A DNA stretch of 64,000 nt from Bacillus aerolatus (GCF_009183655.1 NZ_WEIO01000005.1:186001-250000), one strand, 5' to 3'; shown: positions 24,144-33,536, numbered from the stretch's first letter. Numbers and translations are program-made. Notes: generated by a model not told the origin, from the letters alone.

Positions 24144-25537
24144 TATTGTGTCACAGCTTTCGTTTTCGTAATTTTAGGTGCATCCAGTTTCCAGTAATAT
24201 CCTTCTTTAACAAGGTTCCATTTTCCGTTCCATGTTTGTACAAGTTCCTTTCCGTTACCTTGATCATCACGGGAAATCATTTCAAAAGAAGCGACTGCCT
24301 TATTTCCGTTTATTTCTTCTACTGTAACATACGAAACGGCGCTTTCAATGTTATTGCCGAATCCTTCTGACCATTTGGTGTAGCCGACTTTTGACTTACG
24401 GCTGGAACTGAACGAATCGTAAGCGCTCGATAAACTTCCAATCGTGATATTCGCATAATGGTCGTAAATGACGTTTTCAATGCTTGTTTCATCTTTGGTG
24501 CGATTCGCTTCCTTTTCAGCTAATGCTGCTTCTGCCCGTTCTTCCGCTTCACGAATCGCCGAATCATCAAGCAGCAAATCTATTCCGTAATGTACTTCAT
24601 CTTCTGTAATAACAACCGTTTCACTTTTTAACAGCTGGCCTTTTTCTTTCACTTCCGCATGAACTTTTAATGAACCATCCACCGGAACCGGACCAATTTC
24701 AGCCAACGCTGTTACTGTTTTATTCGTGCTTTTCCCGTTAATAAAAACGATAGCCTCATCATAATTGGAAGACAATTGCACAGTAGATCCTCTCAAATCA
24801 AATTCCATTTCAATTTTATGATTGTTTTCTTCTTGCGGATCAATTTCTCTTTTATCTTCAACCGTTGCATATTCTCCTTTACTAGAAGCTTCTAATTCAT
24901 GAGGTATAGGCAAATACGGTCCGAACGTCTTCGCTTCGTCTTCTTGCAATTTACCTTCATCGCGGCCATCAATTTTCAACGCAGCACCTTTCCGGTTAGC
25001 TGACACTTTAAAATAAACCGGCTGAAAATCGAGCCCGTACTTCGGAACCATTCCCCATGCCTTTCCTGCTTCTACAATCGATAAGAGTCCCGCTTCTTTC
25101 TTACTGAACAGCTCGTCGTTTTCAATCTTTTTCGCTTCCATTCTTAAATTTTCTTTCGTCTCTGCTAAAGCGGACGGATCTTCTTGATAAAATTTGAGCA
25201 GCTGCGCCGCGGCTTCTTCATCGACTTCCATTTCATCCTGCCCGCTGTTCAGCAGCTTAGCCATTTGTTTCGCATTATTTTTATCTACTGCTTTTTCAAA
25301 TTCCTTGACAACCTTTAACGGCTTATTCATACTCTCCGCTATTTTCCATCCGGCCACTGTCACAACAATGAGCAGTAAAGCGACGGCTATCCATCCTTTT
25401 TTACGCCTGCTGACCGGTTCTTTATGTACTGGAGAGATTTTTTCTTCTTCAATTGACGGCTGTACAGTATGGCCACAGCTCGTACAAAAAGACTGGCCCG
25501 CTTTTAGCTCTTCTCCACAGTTTTTACAATATATCAC
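24143..25537 (-). CDS. TcaA/YvbJ-like zinc-ribbon membrane protein
   Basis: 464 residues from a GTG with GAGGGAG five bases upstream, giving MIYCKNCGEEL; a longer ATG start lacks a ribosome site. Order: zinc ribbon (CKNC...CTSC), one membrane helix (about 47-66), then a long extracellular part with TcaA-type repeats and a terminal NTF2-like domain (VIYDHYANITIGSLSSAYDSFSSSRKS...). The layout matches B. subtilis YvbJ and staphylococcal TcaA, a wall protein linked to glycopeptide response. Coupled to the GH3 muramyl-fragment glycosidase and divergent from two further zinc-ribbon genes. Confidence 0.85.
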   Translation of the reverse strand: MIYCKNCGEELKAGQSFCTSCGHTVQPSIEEEKISPVHKEPVSRRKKGWIAVALLLIVVTVAGWKIAESMNKPLKVVKEFEKAVDKNNAKQMAKLLNSGQDEMEVDEEAAAQLLKFYQEDPSALAETKENLRMEAKKIENDELFSKKEAGLLSIVEAGKAWGMVPKYGLDFQPVYFKVSANRKGAALKIDGRDEGKLQEDEAKTFGPYLPIPHELEASSKGEYATVEDKREIDPQEENNHKIEMEFDLRGSTVQLSSNYDEAIVFINGKSTNKTVTALAEIGPVPVDGSLKVHAEVKEKGQLLKSETVVITEDEVHYGIDLLLDDSAIREAEERAEAALAEKEANRTKDETSIENVIYDHYANITIGSLSSAYDSFSSSRKSKVGYTKWSEGFGNNIESAVSYVTVEEINGNKAVASFEMISRDDQGNGKELVQTWNGKWNLVKEGYYWKLDAPKITKTKAVTQ

Positions 25538-25678
25538 AGTTTCTCCCTCTTCCATTCCATTTTATCTGCCAAACGACACCGTCGTTGACAACATTATACA
25601 AAAAAAATTATGAAAATATCACTATTATTTTATCATTATGGTAAATTTGTAGGTATATAGTTTAAAGGAGTGAATATT

Positions 25679-26167
25679 GTGAGTGATTTACAAACAAAAA
25701 TTGGCGGCGGATTGAATAAACTTCAAGACAGTCTGCAGACAGGCAAACAAAAAATTCAAAGCGCCCAGGAAATTAGCCAATATAAACGGTTAATTCAAGA
25801 GACGTACCTTGAAAGAAACGAAATTCTTTTACAGCTCGGTGAAGAGGTGTACAAAAAGCTGCGCAGCCAAGAAATTCATTCGGATGAGTGGGCACAAAAA
25901 GCAGCTTCTCTTAGTGCTCTTGATCATAAAATCTATCAGGCCCAGCAGGCAATTGCGGCTGCTAATGCCCAGTCTGCGATTTCCCGCACTTGTCCAAACT
26001 GCCAAAACCCCATTACTGCTGATGATAAATTTTGCGGCAGCTGTGGCACAAAAGTTGAAATCCCTTCAACAGAAACAGACGTTGAAACAAAGACTTGCGC
26101 GCATTGTGAAGAACAAATCCCGGCTTCTGCTTTATTCTGCATTTGCTGTGGAGTAAAAACAGTGTGA
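25679..26167 (+). CDS. Double zinc-ribbon protein with coiled-coil N-terminus
   Basis: 162 residues. GTG start with AAAGGAG eight bases upstream. Residues 1-100 form a predicted helical coiled coil (SAQEISQYKRLIQETYLERNEILLQLGEEVYKKL), with no membrane segment. Two zinc ribbons follow (CPNC...CGSC and CAHC...CICC). Separated by 24 bases from the next gene, a zinc-ribbon membrane protein, so they form an operon. Function unknown; probably a cytoplasmic adaptor for its membrane neighbours. Confidence 0.75.
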   Translation: MSDLQTKIGGGLNKLQDSLQTGKQKIQSAQEISQYKRLIQETYLERNEILLQLGEEVYKKLRSQEIHSDEWAQKAASLSALDHKIYQAQQAIAAANAQSAISRTCPNCQNPITADDKFCGSCGTKVEIPSTETDVETKTCAHCEEQIPASALFCICCGVKTV

Positions 26168-26191
26168 GACCGATGAAAGGAGCACAGACCA

Positions 26192-27847
26192 ATGTATTGT
26201 AAATTATGCGGAGCCGCCAACCCGGAAGGTAGCAACTATTGTCATCAGGACGGCACATCTCTTGCCAACTCTGCTTCTTTAAACCAGCTTCAATTGCTGA
26301 AAAGAGAAACGAGCTTTTGCCCATCATGCGGAGAAGGAACACTGGGCAGTGAAAATTATTGCGGAGCTTGCGGGCACACATTATTGACACATGCTAAAAA
26401 AGAATCAGCTGCGGCGATTGAATCAGTCATCGTCCCGGTTAAAAATTATTCGTTTTCATTTTCTTCATTTTTTACGAAAGAAACATTCAAAAAAGCACTG
26501 CTTCCGGCTACGCTCGCTTTTCTGCTGATGCTCGCGCTAAGCTTCCTCGTCTCTTCATCTATGAATCAATATTATGATTCTTTATTCGCTCAGATGTTTG
26601 ATACGACACCGAAGGAATTAGCGGAGGAAATCGCAGAGGAAACAGGAGCCAATGTAAAAGCGCCCGGCCACCTTTTTGGGTTTACCGACGTAGCAATGAT
26701 TTCCCACTTAGTCTCGCCGACTTACACGATGGATGCTAGAGGAGTACTTAACTATGACGAAGGCAGCTTTGCTGGTAAATTAAAAATAGATGCCTCTTCG
26801 CTCATCTTTTTGCTGTTTCCATTGATCACCTTGTTTCTTGCAGGCACCTTGCACCGGCGCCAGACGAAAGACGAGTCTTTTTCTCTTTTATTAGCGGGCG
26901 CAATCAGTATTGGTATTGTTTACGGACTTTTATTATCCATTCTATCTTTCTTCAGCGGTTTTTCTTATGATTTGAAAGTCAATGAAGGAGGAGAAAGCTT
27001 CAAGGCTGCCATCGATACGTCTTATTTCTTCCTTGCTGCTTTCTTGAAAGGAGCATTACTCGGTGCCTTTGTTAGCTTGCTCGGCATGCTTTTCAGTTTA
27101 GACAACCGCCATGTAACGAAACATCTGGAAAGATTTATGCCTTACGGCGAAGCTGTGCATCAAGGTTTTTCTGCTTTCGTTCGCGGCTTTGCCCTTTTAG
27201 CTGTCATTTTTACTGTGATCGTCGGCACTAAATTGAACGAATGGAAAGAAAGCTTTATCGACTTTTCTACTTTGTTCGATCTTCCACTATCCAGTGAGCT
27301 GCTTGAAAAAACATGGTCGTTTGCCGCTTCCATTGGCGCACAGCTGGCAGCTATTGTTTACAGTATGCTTCATTTTACACCGCTGACTTTCAAGATGAAC
27401 GTGGATGAATTTGCATCAAATGTAGAAATGCGCTATTCCATCTTCGGAGGATTCCAAGACAGCTTTGGAGGGATGACGCAAAATCTCGATATTTTCCTCG
27501 ATATGAATAATATCGCCTTATATTTAAAGCTGGCGATTCTCATTCCAGCTGGTTTCCTTTTATGGGCAGGCTATTCACTTGCTAAATCAAATCAGGCCGG
27601 TTGGCAAACGTTTGTCATATTTGGCCTCGTTTATAGTTTGTTCACTGCGATTCTTGCTGCGGCAAGTGGGGTATTCTTGAACGGTGAGTTTATGTCAGAA
27701 GGCTTCGACAACGACCGGCAAACGATGGACTACTCGATCTCTGTGAGCGCGATTCGCGTACTTATCTCCAGCTTCCTAATGGCTGTCATTCTCTCTTTCG
27801 CCGGAAGTTGGTTGTATAAATTTTTCTTACAAAAAAGCAGAAGCTGA
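26192..27847 (+). CDS. Zinc-ribbon polytopic membrane protein
   Basis: 551 residues. Two N-terminal zinc ribbons (CKLC...YCHQDG, where the second pair is C-H, and CPSC...CGAC) precede about eight hydrophobic segments (from residue 108 to the C-terminus), with a soluble loop between the first two. Ribosome site AAAGGAG. Second gene of a pair with the coiled-coil zinc-ribbon protein and divergent from the TcaA-like/GH3 pair. No transporter family was recognised. Confidence 0.8.
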   Translation: MYCKLCGAANPEGSNYCHQDGTSLANSASLNQLQLLKRETSFCPSCGEGTLGSENYCGACGHTLLTHAKKESAAAIESVIVPVKNYSFSFSSFFTKETFKKALLPATLAFLLMLALSFLVSSSMNQYYDSLFAQMFDTTPKELAEEIAEETGANVKAPGHLFGFTDVAMISHLVSPTYTMDARGVLNYDEGSFAGKLKIDASSLIFLLFPLITLFLAGTLHRRQTKDESFSLLLAGAISIGIVYGLLLSILSFFSGFSYDLKVNEGGESFKAAIDTSYFFLAAFLKGALLGAFVSLLGMLFSLDNRHVTKHLERFMPYGEAVHQGFSAFVRGFALLAVIFTVIVGTKLNEWKESFIDFSTLFDLPLSSELLEKTWSFAASIGAQLAAIVYSMLHFTPLTFKMNVDEFASNVEMRYSIFGGFQDSFGGMTQNLDIFLDMNNIALYLKLAILIPAGFLLWAGYSLAKSNQAGWQTFVIFGLVYSLFTAILAAASGVFLNGEFMSEGFDNDRQTMDYSISVSAIRVLISSFLMAVILSFAGSWLYKFFLQKSRS

Positions 27848-27855
27848 AGAATGAA

Positions 27856-27886
27856 GAAAAAGGCTGTCAATTGGCAGCCTTTTTCT
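27856..27886 (+). terminator. Intrinsic terminator after the zinc-ribbon membrane gene
   Basis: AAAAAGGCTG..CAGCCTTTTT stem with a short AT loop. Confidence 0.88.
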
Positions 27887-28161
27887 TTCTGTGTCAGAAT
27901 GATACTTTCGAGAATCTCATGAAACAATCGTCCCTAGGATTTTGCACAGGGGTATTTTAGCACCCTCTCCTATGCTGATCGTATTTACTTATTTAAAAAA
28001 GAGTCTTTTATCCTTTTTATCTAGCTGAATTTTTTATTTTAAGATAAAGACCTAGTGTTATCCGCTCATTTTATAAAAGTATATAGAATAATTTTTACTG
28101 CATTGCTAAAATATGTATGTTGGTAAAAAACGAGAAAATTATAACAAATGGGGTGTATGGA
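27887..28161. other. AT-rich intergenic region upstream of SLH gene
   Basis: No gene or repeat recognised. A GC-richer patch around 27930-27985 has small inverted repeats (GGGGT / ACCCTC) but no clear terminator. Promoter of the SLH gene presumably lies in the AT-rich part after 28040. Confidence 0.4.
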
Positions 28162-29151
28162 GTGAAAAAAGCAGCAAAAATTTTGTTTGCCTCTTTATTA
28201 GCATTAGTTCTTTTGACGCCTGCCGTTAGCACGGCGTCCGCGGCTGGAGAGGCAACAACGCAAGGCACAACAGCTGTTAAGAGCAGCTCAAAAGCAGCAA
28301 GTGCAGTACAAGCGGCTTCATTCAGCGATGTGCCAAAAAGCTTCTGGGCGAAAGATGAAATTGACTACCTCGTTCAAAACGGCATCATTTCCGGCTATAA
28401 AAATGGCAAATTTGGCATAAATGATGCGATCAAGCGCGATCACGCTGCTATTATTCTAGCAAGAGCTTTAGGTGTCGAGAAAGAATCTGCACCAAATCCC
28501 GGCTTCCGTGACGTACCCGTTACGCATCCAGCTTACAAAGAAATTGCTGTTTTAACGAAATATGGTGTGTTTAGTAAAGCGAATTATTTTAACCCGAACG
28601 GCAAATTAAAGCGTTCGCATATGGCGAAAATTATTACTGAAGGCTTCCGATTTAACTATTCATATCTTGTTTCTTTTAAAGATATAAAAAGCAGTGACCC
28701 GTTCTATAAATATGTGGCAACACTCGGCAGCGCCGGCATTGCGGGCGGCAGCAATGGCTACTTCATGCCGAACAAAATCCTTAACCGGACAGAGTTTTCC
28801 GTCTTCGTTGCCCGAGCCCTTGAGACGCGCTTCCGCACAGGTGTTCAAGTCGACATCCAAAGTGCGCAATTCCAATCTGACGGCCGCTTGAAAATGAATT
28901 TAATGATGTATAACAACACCCGCCAAGCAGCGTTTAACATTAAAGGTAAATACACTTTGCACACGAACGACGGCACGATCATCGCCCAAACAAAATCAGC
29001 TCGAGAATACAAAAACATCACCGTCGGTCCAAACCAGAAAAAAGCCGTCGTCCTCTTTTTCTCAGCAAGCGAAATTAAAAACAAAGTCAGCCAGCAGCTA
29101 CTAAACAATGCCTACTTCGGCTACGAACACTCGTGGAACTATTACGAATAA
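28162..29151 (+). CDS. SLH-domain surface protein
   Basis: 329 residues from a GTG with GGGGTG six bases upstream, giving a classic signal peptide (MKKAAKILFASLLALVLLTP..., cleavage after STASA). A Ser/Ala/Thr linker is followed by three SLH domains (FSDVPKSFWAKDEIDYLVQNGIISG, FRDVPVTHPAYKEIAVLTKYGVFS, FKDIKSSDPFYKYVATLGSAGIAGG) and a C-terminal beta-rich domain of about 90 residues. It should bind wall polymer at the surface; the role of the C-terminal part is unknown. Confidence 0.9.
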   Translation: MKKAAKILFASLLALVLLTPAVSTASAAGEATTQGTTAVKSSSKAASAVQAASFSDVPKSFWAKDEIDYLVQNGIISGYKNGKFGINDAIKRDHAAIILARALGVEKESAPNPGFRDVPVTHPAYKEIAVLTKYGVFSKANYFNPNGKLKRSHMAKIITEGFRFNYSYLVSFKDIKSSDPFYKYVATLGSAGIAGGSNGYFMPNKILNRTEFSVFVARALETRFRTGVQVDIQSAQFQSDGRLKMNLMMYNNTRQAAFNIKGKYTLHTNDGTIIAQTKSAREYKNITVGPNQKKAVVLFFSASEIKNKVSQQLLNNAYFGYEHSWNYYE

Positions 29152-29159
29152 ACATACAA

Positions 29160-29210
29160 CACGATCTCAATAAAAGCGTGATTTCGCTTTTATTGAGATC
29201 GTGCTTTTTT
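29160..29210 (+). terminator. Strong intrinsic terminator after SLH gene
   Basis: A 19-bp stem (CACGATCTCAATAAAAGCG with its complement) followed by TTTTTT. Confidence 0.93.
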
Positions 29211-29213
29211 ATT

Positions 29214-29298
29214 TATCGCTTTATAGTGCCAGGGGCCATCCCTTTACCTCATTAACGCAGCGGGGGACTGACCCCCGCTGCGTTAATGCGGTAAAGGA
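29214..29298 (-). repeat. REP-like palindrome 6 (doubled)
   Basis: Core GGGGG-ACTGA-CCCCC at 29262-29276 with perfect CATTAACGCAGC-type arms, plus a degenerate second core (AGGGGCCATCCCT) on its left. It reaches the YihY stop codon. Confidence 0.85.
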
Positions 29299-30108
29299 TC
29301 AAATCCGCTCGGTGTTGATTAGTCCTCCTAGAAGGAGCACGACGGCGGTGAGGTAGAACCAAAGGGTGAGGACGATGATTCCGGCAAGCTGGCCGTAAAT
29401 ACGCGTGTAATTGGCGCCGCCGGCGTATTCACCAAAAATTACGGACATTGCTTGCCAGCTGACGGCTGCGAATATGGCTCCTGGAATGACGGATTGCACC
29501 GTTTGCTTTCCATTCGGCAAGATTTTATAAAACAAGATAAAAAAGCCGAATAAAAACAACGTTCCGAGCCCCCACTTAATGACTGTCCACATCGTTAAAA
29601 AAGGAGCGGCTGTTTCAATGGATCCAATCAATTCTGTTGAAATTAACAAATGCAGCAGCCGCTCGGCTAGTGGAATAAGCAAGGAAAGCGGCACAAGGAA
29701 CATAAAAATGAGCGTGACCCCCAAGTCCCTTACAACCCCTTGAAAAAATGAGAAAGGCCGCTGGATCCGATAGGCTTCATTTAGAGAACGGACAAGCGAT
29801 TGAATAGCCATAGAAGACAGCCAAAACGTAGAGAAAAAACTGATCGAGGCTAATTGTCCCTTTCCTTTTTCAAGAACAACTTCTACATTCTCATGAATTA
29901 AATCATACGTATTTGCAGGTGCATATGGCTCTATGACACTTAAAATGTCCCCTTCTTTAACAGAAAAAAAGCTCACTAAAGAAAGCATAAAAATGAGAAA
30001 AGGAACAACGGACAACAACAAGTAATAAGCTGTCTGCGCTGCTTGGTCAAAAAAACGTTCAGCAAAAAAACGGCCGCCCACCCGCTTCACCAACCTTATA
30101 AACCGCAT
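29299..30108 (-). CDS. YihY/virulence factor BrkB family membrane protein
   Basis: 269 residues with about six membrane segments and the family pattern AAQTAYYLLLSVVPFLIFMLSLVSFF near the N-terminus and GLINTERI at the very end. Formerly called ribonuclease BN; true function unclear, perhaps envelope transport. The sequence ends exactly against a REP-like element. Convergent with the SLH gene. Confidence 0.9.
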   Translation of the reverse strand: MRFIRLVKRVGGRFFAERFFDQAAQTAYYLLLSVVPFLIFMLSLVSFFSVKEGDILSVIEPYAPANTYDLIHENVEVVLEKGKGQLASISFFSTFWLSSMAIQSLVRSLNEAYRIQRPFSFFQGVVRDLGVTLIFMFLVPLSLLIPLAERLLHLLISTELIGSIETAAPFLTMWTVIKWGLGTLFLFGFFILFYKILPNGKQTVQSVIPGAIFAAVSWQAMSVIFGEYAGGANYTRIYGQLAGIIVLTLWFYLTAVVLLLGGLINTERI

Positions 30109-30298
30109 ATTTACACCACCTTCACTTCCGCTTTTCCATCATCATAAACAACTGCCCTGTTTTTAAAAAACCTCATTTCTTTACTATCATTTACCACAAG
30201 AAGGCAGCCCAAACCCCGTTCACCGTATAAAAAAACTCATCGGGTCCAGTCCTCCACCTAAGAATAGTAATAAAAATCTAAAAACATTCATTCCAACC

Positions 30299-30332
30299 AA
30301 AAAAGCCCTGCAGAAAAAGTCTGCAGGGCTTT
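30299..30332 (-). terminator. Intrinsic terminator after O-antigen-ligase-like gene
   Basis: GCCCTGCAG / CTGCAGGGC stem followed by TTTTTT leftward. Confidence 0.9.
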
Positions 30333-30384
30333 ACCGCTTTAGTGCACCGGGGGACTGACCCCCGCCGCGTTACCAAGTTAAAGC
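30331..30384 (-). repeat. REP-like palindrome 7
   Basis: Core GGGGG-ACTGA-CCCCC at 30349-30363; arms partly decayed. Sits between the gene stop and its terminator. Confidence 0.82.
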
Positions 30385-30406
30385 GTTATAACTTTCCATT
30401 TGTTTT

Positions 30407-31792
30407 TTAGTCATCAACAGTGTCGCTGTGAACCATGAGCATCGCCATGATGGCAGCAACGTAGATGGAGACGGCTGGAGCAGTAAAGACGTGTCCTGCT
30501 GTCGCTCCAATGCCGACAGCCAATACGAAGCCGACGCCATACATGACGTAAGGGATCGTAAAGGTTTCTTTAATATGAATAGCAAAGTATACGATAAAGC
30601 GAATGGCGTAATAAAGCAGCGGTGCCATTAAGTACAGGAAGCCAAAGATGCCAAGCGAGAAAAAGATATCGTAAAAATCCATTTCGATCATTTTCGGTTC
30701 TTTTCCTGGTTCAGGCATATCGTAGTTGCCGGCAAATCCCGTCCCAAAAATCTTCTGAAGAATCGGTGCCTCTGCAAAGTCTTGTTTGAAATCAGCTAAA
30801 TACTTTTCGCGGCTGCTGAAAACAAGATTTTGGAACTGTTCCTGCGTCACTTTCGGCTCTTCTGGTTCCGTCTCGGGTACTTCTTCTTCCACCACTTCTT
30901 GTTCCGGATCGGGCTTTTCTTTGCTGCTGAGATCAATCCCAAGTATACCAAGGTGGGCATACATATTATTAAAGACCGGTGTAAATGGAGTGGAGAGAGC
31001 TAACGCAGCAAGGAGGAATAATGCAACGAGCATGTTCGTCCGTGTCTTTGCCGTCCGTTCTTTCGTCAAGTAAATAATCAAAAGGGATATGCATGCGGCA
31101 GCCAGTACGATCACAATTCCGCCGTAGCCCACTTTCGTGCCGAGAAACAGCATGGAAATGGATAAAAGAACAAACGGTACCCAATAATAGCTCGTTTTGA
31201 ACGACTCTGTCTTTTCAATGGCATAAAGAGCCGTTAACGGTAAAATGATGGCCATAATCGCACCGATTTCATTACCTGCAAAGAACCAGCCGGTAAAACC
31301 AATTTTTGTGTGGGAATAATTGGATAAACTTGTCCCCGTTAAGAAGGACACGATAAATACTGCACTAATAATAAGCGATGAATATAAAAAGTAAGAGGTT
31401 GTTTTCTCCACAAATGGCGTACGGTTTTTTTTCAGCTGCAAATACAGCATGTTAAATCCTAAAAACAAAATTGGAAAATAAATCACTTTATTATAAAACT
31501 TTAATTCTTTAAACAAAAAATAAGGATCTTTCAAATTCATATTTACGGCAATATTTATGCCGATCACAACCGCCAGACCAATTAAGTAAAATACATATTT
31601 CCTGGCGAGACGGCTGGAGAAAGCCAGTTTCAATAATAACAACAAAATCGCCGCCATATAGAGCACACGGACGATGACACCAACTGTAATATTTACGTTA
31701 AAAATCATGAGCGATGCCGTGGTCATTACATCAATAACCGGCTGCAAAACCAAAAATACGAGCAGCAGCAAAAGTGTCTTCTGATTCAACAT
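30407..31792 (-). CDS. O-antigen ligase/polymerase-like polytopic membrane protein
   Basis: 461 residues with about 11-12 membrane segments and a large hydrophilic loop (about residues 285-365) rich in Glu (EEEVPETEPEEPK), the usual position of the catalytic periplasmic loop in the Wzy/WaaL fold. It probably polymerises or transfers a surface glycan, but no glycan cluster is nearby, so the substrate is unknown. The start overlaps a possible 49-aa small gene upstream. Confidence 0.8.
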   Translation of the reverse strand: MLNQKTLLLLLVFLVLQPVIDVMTTASLMIFNVNITVGVIVRVLYMAAILLLLLKLAFSSRLARKYVFYLIGLAVVIGINIAVNMNLKDPYFLFKELKFYNKVIYFPILFLGFNMLYLQLKKNRTPFVEKTTSYFLYSSLIISAVFIVSFLTGTSLSNYSHTKIGFTGWFFAGNEIGAIMAIILPLTALYAIEKTESFKTSYYWVPFVLLSISMLFLGTKVGYGGIVIVLAAACISLLIIYLTKERTAKTRTNMLVALFLLAALALSTPFTPVFNNMYAHLGILGIDLSSKEKPDPEQEVVEEEVPETEPEEPKVTQEQFQNLVFSSREKYLADFKQDFAEAPILQKIFGTGFAGNYDMPEPGKEPKMIEMDFYDIFFSLGIFGFLYLMAPLLYYAIRFIVYFAIHIKETFTIPYVMYGVGFVLAVGIGATAGHVFTAPAVSIYVAAIMAMLMVHSDTVDD

Positions 31793-31935
31793 GTTGATCT
31801 GTTCCTCTTCTCTTTCAGTTTCCTTTTATCATAATCGGCATGGCGCAGGGCTGCCATACTCAATAGTTTTTTCTTTAATTTCATTGCAACAAATCTCTTA
31901 CGACTAAGCTTATGTATCAAATGCACCTTTTCCAT
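31786..31935 (-). CDS. Possible small basic protein (49 aa) overlapping the O-antigen-ligase-like gene
   Basis: Reads MEKVHLIHKLSRKRFVAMKL and continues very basic (LKEKRNRSTC). Its stop overlaps the next gene's ATG by seven bases, a coupling geometry. The ATG itself overlaps a TATAAT (extended -10, TGA-TATAAT) and has no ribosome site; an internal TTG after AAGGTG is an alternative. It may be only a leader reading frame. Confidence 0.3.
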   Translation of the reverse strand: MEKVHLIHKLSRKRFVAMKLKKKLLSMAALRHADYDKRKLKEKRNRSTC

Positions 31936-31939
31936 TATA

Positions 31940-32008
31940 TCACAAAAAGAAGACCGCTTTTTTATAAATATCGCCTTTTAGTAAATTACCGCCATTGTAT
32001 TCTACCAT
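31940..32008 (-). CDS. Possible 22-aa leader peptide
   Basis: A short frame (MVEYNGGNLLKGDIYKKAVF..) with an excellent ribosome site GGAGAGG five bases upstream. It ends at the extended -10 upstream of the 49-aa frame. No homologue recognised; could be chance. Confidence 0.22.
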   Translation of the reverse strand: MVEYNGGNLLKGDIYKKAVFFL

Positions 32009-32077
32009 CTTTTCCTCTCCTATACTATCTATTTTACATTACAAGTTTTTACGGTTTTAAAACACCGGTTGGAACAG

Positions 32078-32130
32078 CACTTTGACACTTTAACGTGACG
32101 GGAGACAGTCCCCCAGCGCTTTAAAGCACT
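32078..32130 (+). repeat. REP-like palindrome 8 (degenerate)
   Basis: Core GGGAG-ACAGT-CCCCC at 32100-32114; CTTTAAAGC right arm, followed by a second partial core (AAGGTCAGTCC). Confidence 0.75.
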
Positions 32131-32159
32131 GAAGGTCAGTCCAAAAACTTGGGCCGTGT

Positions 32160-32165
32160 TATAAT
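32160..32165 (+). promoter_or_regulatory. Extended -10 promoter for AAA ATPase gene
   Basis: TG-T-TATAAT, weak -35, about 90 bases before the ATG. Confidence 0.4.
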
Positions 32166-32253
32166 GGAGTTTGCTTTGTAATAGCAGGGGGTTCATTTGT
32201 ATGTATATCCGTCGCAAGGTCTGGGGTTTACTAGGACTAGAAAGGAAGTTACG

Positions 32254-33534
32254 ATGAAAAAAACTCAACCACTTATTCAATTCGAGCACGTTTCTAAGGA
32301 AGCGATGCCCCATTATTATGATTTTGCTGTATCTGTTCATAGAATAAAAGAATTGCTAACAAAAGAAACGGGCCTTTCTTTTCACATGTATTTAATGAAG
32401 GAAGACGTCGAGGAAGTATGGGAAACAGTCGAACAAATCGCTGTTCGCGATGCTGATGACGTCCAGCTGCTGGCGAATGTCTTCGATTGCTTAGAAACCC
32501 GGGCCATCAGCTTTTCATCTATCACAGGAGAAAATAAGTTTATCATTCGCCCGTCGATGAACAATTCCATTTTTTACTTTCCAGCTTTTGAAGTCGCGCT
32601 CGCTAAGCTTCCCATTTATCAAAGCCATGAAGATTACGAAGAAGATTTCATTTTTGCCAACAATGATGAAAGCCTTCTTGCGTTTATGGACTTTATTTAC
32701 TCCCGTCAAAAAGAGTACATGAAAGGCTACGTCAATATTTTCAGCGATACGGAAGATGGTGTCGAACGCATTCAAGAAAAAATCACTCATCAAGTGTCCC
32801 GCGAAGATGTGCTGCTGGAAGAAGGCGTCAAAACGGAAATCTTCCGCTCCATTGATGAATTTTTTCTTCACAGCGGCAGCTTCTTTAAAAAATACGACAT
32901 TCCGTACAAGCGTGGCATTTTGCTTTATGGCGCACCCGGAAACGGAAAAACGACGCTCGTGAAATCGATTGCCGGCAGCACATCTGCACCGGTCGTTTAT
33001 TGGCAAATTACCGAGTACACAACGAGTTACTCAATTAAAGAAGTATTTACGACGATTTTGAAAATGGCACCGATGATTCTCGTCATCGAAGACATTGATT
33101 CCATGCCGGAAGAAGCGCGCTCTGTTTTCTTAAACACACTGGACGGTGCCGTTTCTAAAGAAGGCATCTTCTTGATCGGCACAACAAACTATCCGGAAAA
33201 AATTGATCCCGCCTTAATCAACCGTGCGGGACGCTTTGACCGTGCTTATGAAATTAAACTGCCTGATGCGGATGCCAGACGCCGGTATTTGCAAAAGAGA
33301 AACATCCACCAGTTTATGTCTGAAGAACAAGCAGAGCGGCTCTTCCAAAAAACAGACGGTCTCTCCATCGCCCAGCTCAATGAATTGTACATGTCCATCG
33401 CCCTTCAATGGCATTACGAAAATCAAGTCGACATCGACAAAGTCATCAAAGATCTGCAAACAAACAACAAAAAAACGTGGCGGCAAGACTGGAACACCGC
33501 TCCCCAGCAGCCGACCATGGGATTCGGGCAATAA
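32254..33534 (+). CDS. AAA family ATPase (YjoB/SpoVK-like)
   Basis: 426 residues from the ATG after AAAGGAAG; a longer upstream frame lacks a site. An N-terminal domain of about 190 residues with no recognised fold is followed by one AAA module: Walker A GAPGNGKTT, Walker B ILVIEDIDS, sensor GTTNYPEKIDPALINRAGRFDRAYEI with arginine fingers. Length and layout resemble B. subtilis YjoB, a sigma-W-controlled AAA protein thought to act on protein substrates. Single gene between REP-like elements. Confidence 0.82.
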   Translation: MKKTQPLIQFEHVSKEAMPHYYDFAVSVHRIKELLTKETGLSFHMYLMKEDVEEVWETVEQIAVRDADDVQLLANVFDCLETRAISFSSITGENKFIIRPSMNNSIFYFPAFEVALAKLPIYQSHEDYEEDFIFANNDESLLAFMDFIYSRQKEYMKGYVNIFSDTEDGVERIQEKITHQVSREDVLLEEGVKTEIFRSIDEFFLHSGSFFKKYDIPYKRGILLYGAPGNGKTTLVKSIAGSTSAPVVYWQITEYTTSYSIKEVFTTILKMAPMILVIEDIDSMPEEARSVFLNTLDGAVSKEGIFLIGTTNYPEKIDPALINRAGRFDRAYEIKLPDADARRRYLQKRNIHQFMSEEQAERLFQKTDGLSIAQLNELYMSIALQWHYENQVDIDKVIKDLQTNNKKTWRQDWNTAPQQPTMGFGQ

Positions 33535-33536
33535 AC

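Noticed and set aside
26013-26390. 125-codon minus-strand frame opposite the zinc-ribbon genes
   Set aside because: Cys pattern is the mirror of two zinc ribbons on the plus strand.
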